Source: Plutella xylostella
Taxonomy: Eukaryota > Arthropoda > Insecta > Lepidoptera > Plutellidae
DNA: 64,000 nucleotides
Assembly: GCF_932276165.1 (NCBI RefSeq)
Contig: NC_063993.1
Location: 7,388,001-7,452,000 of the forward strand
Direction of reading: 5' to 3'
Part shown: positions 59,581 to 64,000 of the stretch, one piece after another
How positions within the stretch are numbered: the first letter of the stretch is position 1
Layout of the letters: every line of letters begins with the position of its first letter
The notes under the pieces: generated by a model
What the model was told of the DNA's origin: nothing
The model's database searches: none
The model's input: the letters and a program-made list of their open reading frames with translations, nothing else
Made by a program: the position numbers and the translations under genes

Positions 59581-60850
59581 AACCATTTTTTGTAAACAAA
59601 AGTTCGGAATTTCCCCTTTTCCATTAGTTTCACAAGCTATGAAAGTCATCGTATTTTTCATAGTTTTTAATTACAACTGCAGCTTTCGGTAGTTTGGACG
59701 CTAACAACGTTTTCATACTTCGCGACTCACGGAAATTCAATTGTATTTAGTATGCAGTACAATTTGTTTTTGCTTGTTGGTGGAAATTTAAAATTTCTGT
59801 AGAAACAAAGTTTTTATAAACATTTTTTGTATTTATTTGACGCAAGTAAATATTTTTCACGAGTTTAGCACAGTGGTTGATTGTAAATGTACCGAAAACC
59901 AATACTTAACTTAAATATTTTATACCTTTTAATTCTAGGGTAAAGTATAGTAAACTTAATAATTCAGATAAATCCCCGGATGGTATCCTAAAAAAACGGG
60001 AAAAACCTTTTACATTTTTCATTAAACGTTCCCACAGTTTAAATTCTAGCTCAAAATATTTTCGTGCAGGAGGAGTGTTTGTCTGGCCACCGCCTGCAAG
60101 CCACGAGTATATTGCCGCAAGTCTGGAAGGCAATCGTATGTTTGTGCGGTAAACAGGGAGATACCTACCCATTACAAGTACAGTTAGCAAAGAGCTACAT
60201 TGGCCACTCTAACGCAAATACTTTTATTTTATGATGTTCTGACATGAAAAACGGGTCATACCATACGTGACATGAAAAATAATTAATAGAGATTGTCTCC
60301 ATGTATCGAATAAATATTATTTGATTTATCTATCTTCCACTTATATGAGTCTCAAGAAAAGTGTGTAGAAATGATGCTCTCAAAAACATAAACTCTAATC
60401 TATCCATCAAGACTACTCGATCCTGTTTATGTACCACCGAAGTAAACAACAGCCCAAGTAGCACAAACTAGATGCTTGATAAGAGCTTTGGAAACAATCC
60501 GATTATACCCAAAGGTGACATGCACAAGCGCCGGAGTGCACTACTCACCTTACAAGACTGCTTAGCAGCCAAAAGGGTTCAAGCCTACTTAATTAACTTA
60601 AAAGTTCTTTTTCTCCATGGATTCATACATTGCATCGGTATGGCTCTATGTGTTCCCGAGAGATAAGGGCCTTGTCATACAAACAGACAGACGAACTACG
60701 GATGGATCACTTGATTGTATAAGCCGTAGCGTAGGTAGTAAAGTATCGTTTTATTTACTAAGGTATTCTGAACCATTGTAATGTTAGTTAGTACGTCACG
60801 GATTTTAAATTGAAATCATTAAAATAAATAATAATAAAATATAATAAATA
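59581..60850. other. No gene supported
   Basis: A minus-strand frame at 59906-60190 (94 codons) has no recognisable domain. CCCAAGTAGCACAAACTAG at 60453 resembles the tip of the 30.4-kb element class. Confidence 0.3.
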
Positions 60851-61485
60851 TGTGGGGACATCTCACACACGGCCATCCGACCCCAAGCTAGGCAGAACCT
60901 GTGTTATGGGTGTCGGACAGCTGATATATCTACACAAATACATAGATAGATATGTCGGAAACAGACGTCAACTGTCGCGCCACCTAGCGGAGTCTCTGCG
61001 AAACAAGTTACAATGGGAACGCCAGCGCCTCTAGTGGCGCTCGACGGAGTCTAGATCGTGGGGGACAACGTAGAGTCGAGTCAGTCTGTACTTGAGCGTC
61101 GTTCTGCGCACACGTCTAGAAACTGTCCCGCGTTTCTCTTACTTAGTGACATTACGTTACCCTTTCTGTGTATTGGCTTGCTGTGTGATTGCTAAGTGTT
61201 ATTGTGTTGTGTAACTGTGCGATAATTAAACGAAGTGATTATGTAAAGTGACTTTTCTTATAATCGCCATTCCTACGCCGAAACACGATGTCGGACAATC
61301 CTGACACCCAGCCACCCCAGGAACCGTGCACATGCTCCACCTCCGCTTCCGACATATAAATATCAACACCCAAGACCCGAGTACAAATATCTGTCTTTAA
61401 ACAAATATCTGCCCCAGCCGGGAATCGAACCCGGGACCTTCGGCTCAGTAGTCAGGGTCACTAACCACTACGCCATTCGGTCGTC
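60851..61485 (-). mobile_element. SINE (tRNA-like head, family 2 tail) split by an insert
   Basis: The minus-strand head at 61485 down to about 61354 has GACGACCGAATGGCGTAGTG and GGGTTCGATTCCCGGC. The tail at 60952 down to 60851 has CAGCTGTCCGACACCCATAA and TGTGTGAGATGTCCCCAC. The 400 bp between are foreign. Confidence 0.7.
60953..61353. mobile_element. Solo-LTR-like insert inside the SINE
   Basis: The ends TGTCGGAA and TTCCGACA are inverted and give TG..CA termini, as in LTRs. The interior is GC-richer and includes an ATG (61288) opening only 23 codons. No matching LTR or internal domain is in the window. The target duplication is imperfect (GATA against TATA). Confidence 0.45.
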
Positions 61486-61859
61486 AAATCGGGGTCTAAT
61501 AATGGTTGGTACAATCCACAGCTTCCCGGTGCGTCATTAAAGTACGCATTTAATACAGGGTTATCTAAAGTCAGCATTTATAAATTGATTACCAGAGAGT
61601 AACGTTATCTTTATTCACAAAATTTATAGCTTAACGTTTGTGTGAAACTCGGTCATCCGTGTTTTTACGCGACGTTGCGCTAGTTAGTATGTTTATCAAG
61701 ATTATTAATACAGATTGTATTTTAAGAATCAGTTTATGCCATAATCTTCTTTTGCGTGTAAGTGACAATCACTAGAGCTAGACTTGTTGGTGGCGAATGG
61801 ATTTTCCAGTCAGATTAGTGTAATTGGCTAACTATAGGGTGCGCCGGACGTATTATGTA
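61486..61859. other. AT-rich DNA, no feature supported
   Basis: Nothing recognised. Confidence 0.3.
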
Positions 61860-62141
61860 ATGCCTCATCCAGACTCTCACCGAAAGAAGACCCGAGAACA
61901 CCGAGACGCGAGATTGTGATGAGTTTCTCGCCTTCTCGTTCTCTAGCTCGGGTGTTCTTTTGGCCCGAGACAAAGGGATTTCTCGGGCGAGAAAGAGAAT
62001 GTCATCACACATCAATAGTTCTCGCGCTAATGCACACAATAATAATAGCAGCTGCACTAAATTCGACGTCCATGCCGGACAACGACGAGGACAGAAATGA
62101 GACCACACCGTGACTTCTCGGCGTGAGTCTGGATTAGGCAT
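61860..62141. mobile_element. MITE with about 22-bp TIRs
   Basis: ATGCCTCATCCAGACTC at the left pairs with GAGTCTGGATTAGGCAT at the right. The interior is rich in CTCG/CGAG words and encodes nothing recognisable. Confidence 0.6.
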
Positions 62142-62815
62142 AAAAGGATAGGTGATTGGTCATTTTAGGAGTCTAATAACATTATAATGTGTCTCTGCGT
62201 ATGCATTATCTTTAAAAAAACCGAATAAGACTTTTAAAAAAACTATGAAAAACTCTTTGAAATTTTTGTCTTACGTCCATAGACTAGAATATTATATACG
62301 TCTATACGGACTTTTGCTTTTAACACTCGCAAACCACTGAAACTGAAAATATTACCGCGAAACCAACAAAACCGAATTGCTTATTCCTTTACCCGATTAT
62401 CGTTTCATCTTATGGTTTCACTCCAATCCGCCTTCCGTGTTCTAAATTGAACTCTACGTTCTTTGTATAAACGTGTTTCCTTATAGCGGTACAAAAACTG
62501 TTTCAAGAGTTGGTCTAGGCGCGCCATGCTATTTTTAAATTGCTTAGGTATGTAGCATACCGAGCCACGCGCCACGCCAGATGCACCCGACACTCGTAGA
62601 TACATGCCATATGTACATACTACAATGTACAGATGTATGTACATAGATGGATACAAAGTTTATGAACCGGCTCATTGCTCACGGACACTATTGTGTTGTG
62701 TCAGATGCAATTTGAACACGTGCTATATATGAATATCTTTTACGAATATTATTTAGGTTTTATTGAATGGCTGTACATCGATATAGGCCGTATGAAAAAA
62801 CTAGGGTAAATCGTG
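62142..62815. other. AT-rich DNA, no feature supported
   Basis: Nothing recognised. Confidence 0.3.
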
Positions 62816-63432
62816 GTATAACTGGCATGTGTCAGTAACTGGCACTTTGACTATAAAACTAAATATATTAAGCTTTTGGATATAGTAAGACCATCTTTAA
62901 TGTGTTTACAGCAATCTCCAATTATTCATTGATATTATAGTTTAATTTTACGCCGCTAGGTAGGTATTTTCCGGCGCTGGAAATTATCTCAGTCAAAGCG
63001 GCGAAGATCGCCAGAAAAATGCACGTGCGTTAAATTTTTCTTAAGGAGACACCAAAATTTGTATGGCCTGTTTTCGCGAAAATAAATAAGTTTTTGATAG
63101 TGTGACAATAACAAGGAAGTAGGGGAAGGTCTAAACAATATCATAATGGCCCGATTCACTGTGATTTTAGTTGCTTTTGACTTATATTTGAGGGTGCTAG
63201 TTACTGAAATGTAATTTATATCTTCACTTAGTAACTGGCACCCCCCTGCCAGTTACTAATATTTTGGGTTTTGTGATTTTAAGCTATTTTATACCTTCTA
63301 TCGACAGAAAATACGATTTAAAGTGCACTGTAAAAACCCCCAGTGTCTAGGCAGCTTTGTTTCAATAACTGGCACGGGGCTGCCAGTTACTAATCTGCAT
63401 ACATTTTTTTTACGCACCAATAACTGGCACTT
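62816..63432. repeat. Cluster of TAACTGGCA words and hairpins
   Basis: The word AACTGGCA or its inverse occurs at 62818, 62834, 63231, 63248, 63364, 63382 and 63419, plus a variant at 63195. Two pairs form hairpins, TAACTGGCA-N6-TGCCAGTTA (63231-63256 and 63366-63390). The spaces between are ordinary AT-rich DNA. Confidence 0.65.
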
Positions 63433-63738
63433 ACTGGTGCGGTAAACATTTCTTTCGTGTTTCTTTTCAGAAAAATGACTAAAATCAAGGCAATCTACAG
63501 TAATTGTCCACTGCTGGACCTCTCACCAGCAGTGACACTGCACTCTGTTCTCGACCTTCCTCATCCAGCCACTACCGGTCAGCTTTATAAGGTCGTTGGT
63601 CCAGCTGGCCCGAAGGTATCCGCCGCTACCCTTGCATGTTCGTGGTCTCCACTCTAGAGCGCGTTTGCCCCACTGGTTATCCGTTCTTTGGCAGCTATGG
63701 CCGGCCTAATGCCACTTGAGCATACAGAATTTAAGAGC

Positions 63739-63840
63739 TATATCGGTTACTCAAGTTCTCTTACGGATTACCTTATTTCTGATAAGGTCCTTCAAAGAAC
63801 CACCAATCTTTCCAATGCCCGCTGATCGATTTTGAATCGG
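63739..63840 (-). pseudogene. RTE-like LINE reverse transcriptase C-terminal remnant
   Basis: The minus-strand pieces QRALERLV and GSLKDLIRNKVIRKRT, then VTDI after a stop, match the conserved C-terminal stretch of RTE-type proteins (QRAMERAMLG, then SLRDRIRN-type and RVTDI). One frameshift and at least one stop break it. Related sequence probably extends through 63480-63930. This is a dead fragment of a self-copying retroposon. Confidence 0.65.
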
Positions 63841-64000
63841 TGGACCAGTCCGACCGTCAGTGTCCACGTCTATGATCCATACGTCATCACCAGTAAGACG
63901 CATTGACTGAAGACCTTTGCCTTCAGGCATTTATGTGAAAATTTGTCAAATCTTCCCCTATGCAGTCCAATCCAGTAGTATATTTTGTTTTATGCACTTT

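Noticed and set aside
59906..60190. 94-codon minus-strand frame
   Set aside because: No motif was recognised and the composition follows the local DNA.

Overview
This window looks like repeat-rich intergenic or intronic DNA from a moth or butterfly. The base composition is AT-rich. The evidence is a dense mix of repeats that I recognise from lepidopteran genomes: a tRNA-derived SINE whose 3' part reads CCTACCCCGCAAGGGAGTAC, a SINE or LINE tail ending in GATGATGATG, palindromic MITEs, an AACCCCCGAC repeat, and RTE-like LINE scraps. I found no convincing host protein gene. All recognisable coding capacity belongs to mobile elements.

Layout. 1-857 (minus) is the 5' part of a retrotransposon gag gene that runs off the left edge. 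2.2-5 kb holds small inverted-repeat elements. 7037-12569 is the most notable object. It is a 5,533-bp element bounded by terminal inverted repeats (TIRs) of about 1 kb and flanked by a perfect 6-bp direct repeat (GACGTG). It carries one gene with a complete Gypsy-type integrase (HHCC zinc site, D..D-x35-E core). That gene appears to be spliced: a 613-bp GT-AG segment, if removed, continues the reading frame into an acidic tail. Behind the gene lies an LTR-like promoter block. The structure reads as a DNA-transposon-style element using, or carrying, a retroelement integrase.

13.5-31.8 kb contains several TIR elements: 13.6 kb, 18.0-18.7 kb split by a SINE, 18.7-19.4 kb with 188-bp arms, 19.7 kb, 20.1 kb, a Tc1-like element at 21.8-23.7 kb with tRNA-like modules near both ends and a broken transposase, 24.3 kb, 25.6 kb, and 30.4-31.8 kb. 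32-46 kb is mostly featureless AT-rich DNA with a MITE at 38.6 kb and SINE, hAT-like and 5S-like repeats at 40-42 kb. 46-50 kb has a Helitron-like scrap, a GC-rich dispersed repeat and a complete non-autonomous LTR retrotransposon (47888-49890) with both LTRs, a proline-tRNA primer site, a 4-bp target duplication and a gag/RT-remnant ORF. 51.8-53.5 kb is a 1,653-bp fold-back element with 568-bp arms. 56-64 kb has a SINE with a 13-bp target duplication, an iterated dyad repeat, further MITE copies, a SINE split by a solo-LTR-like insert, a cluster of TAACTGGCA hairpins and a decayed RTE-like reverse transcriptase at the right edge.

Boundaries and identities were read by eye. Family assignments rest on motifs, not on searches.
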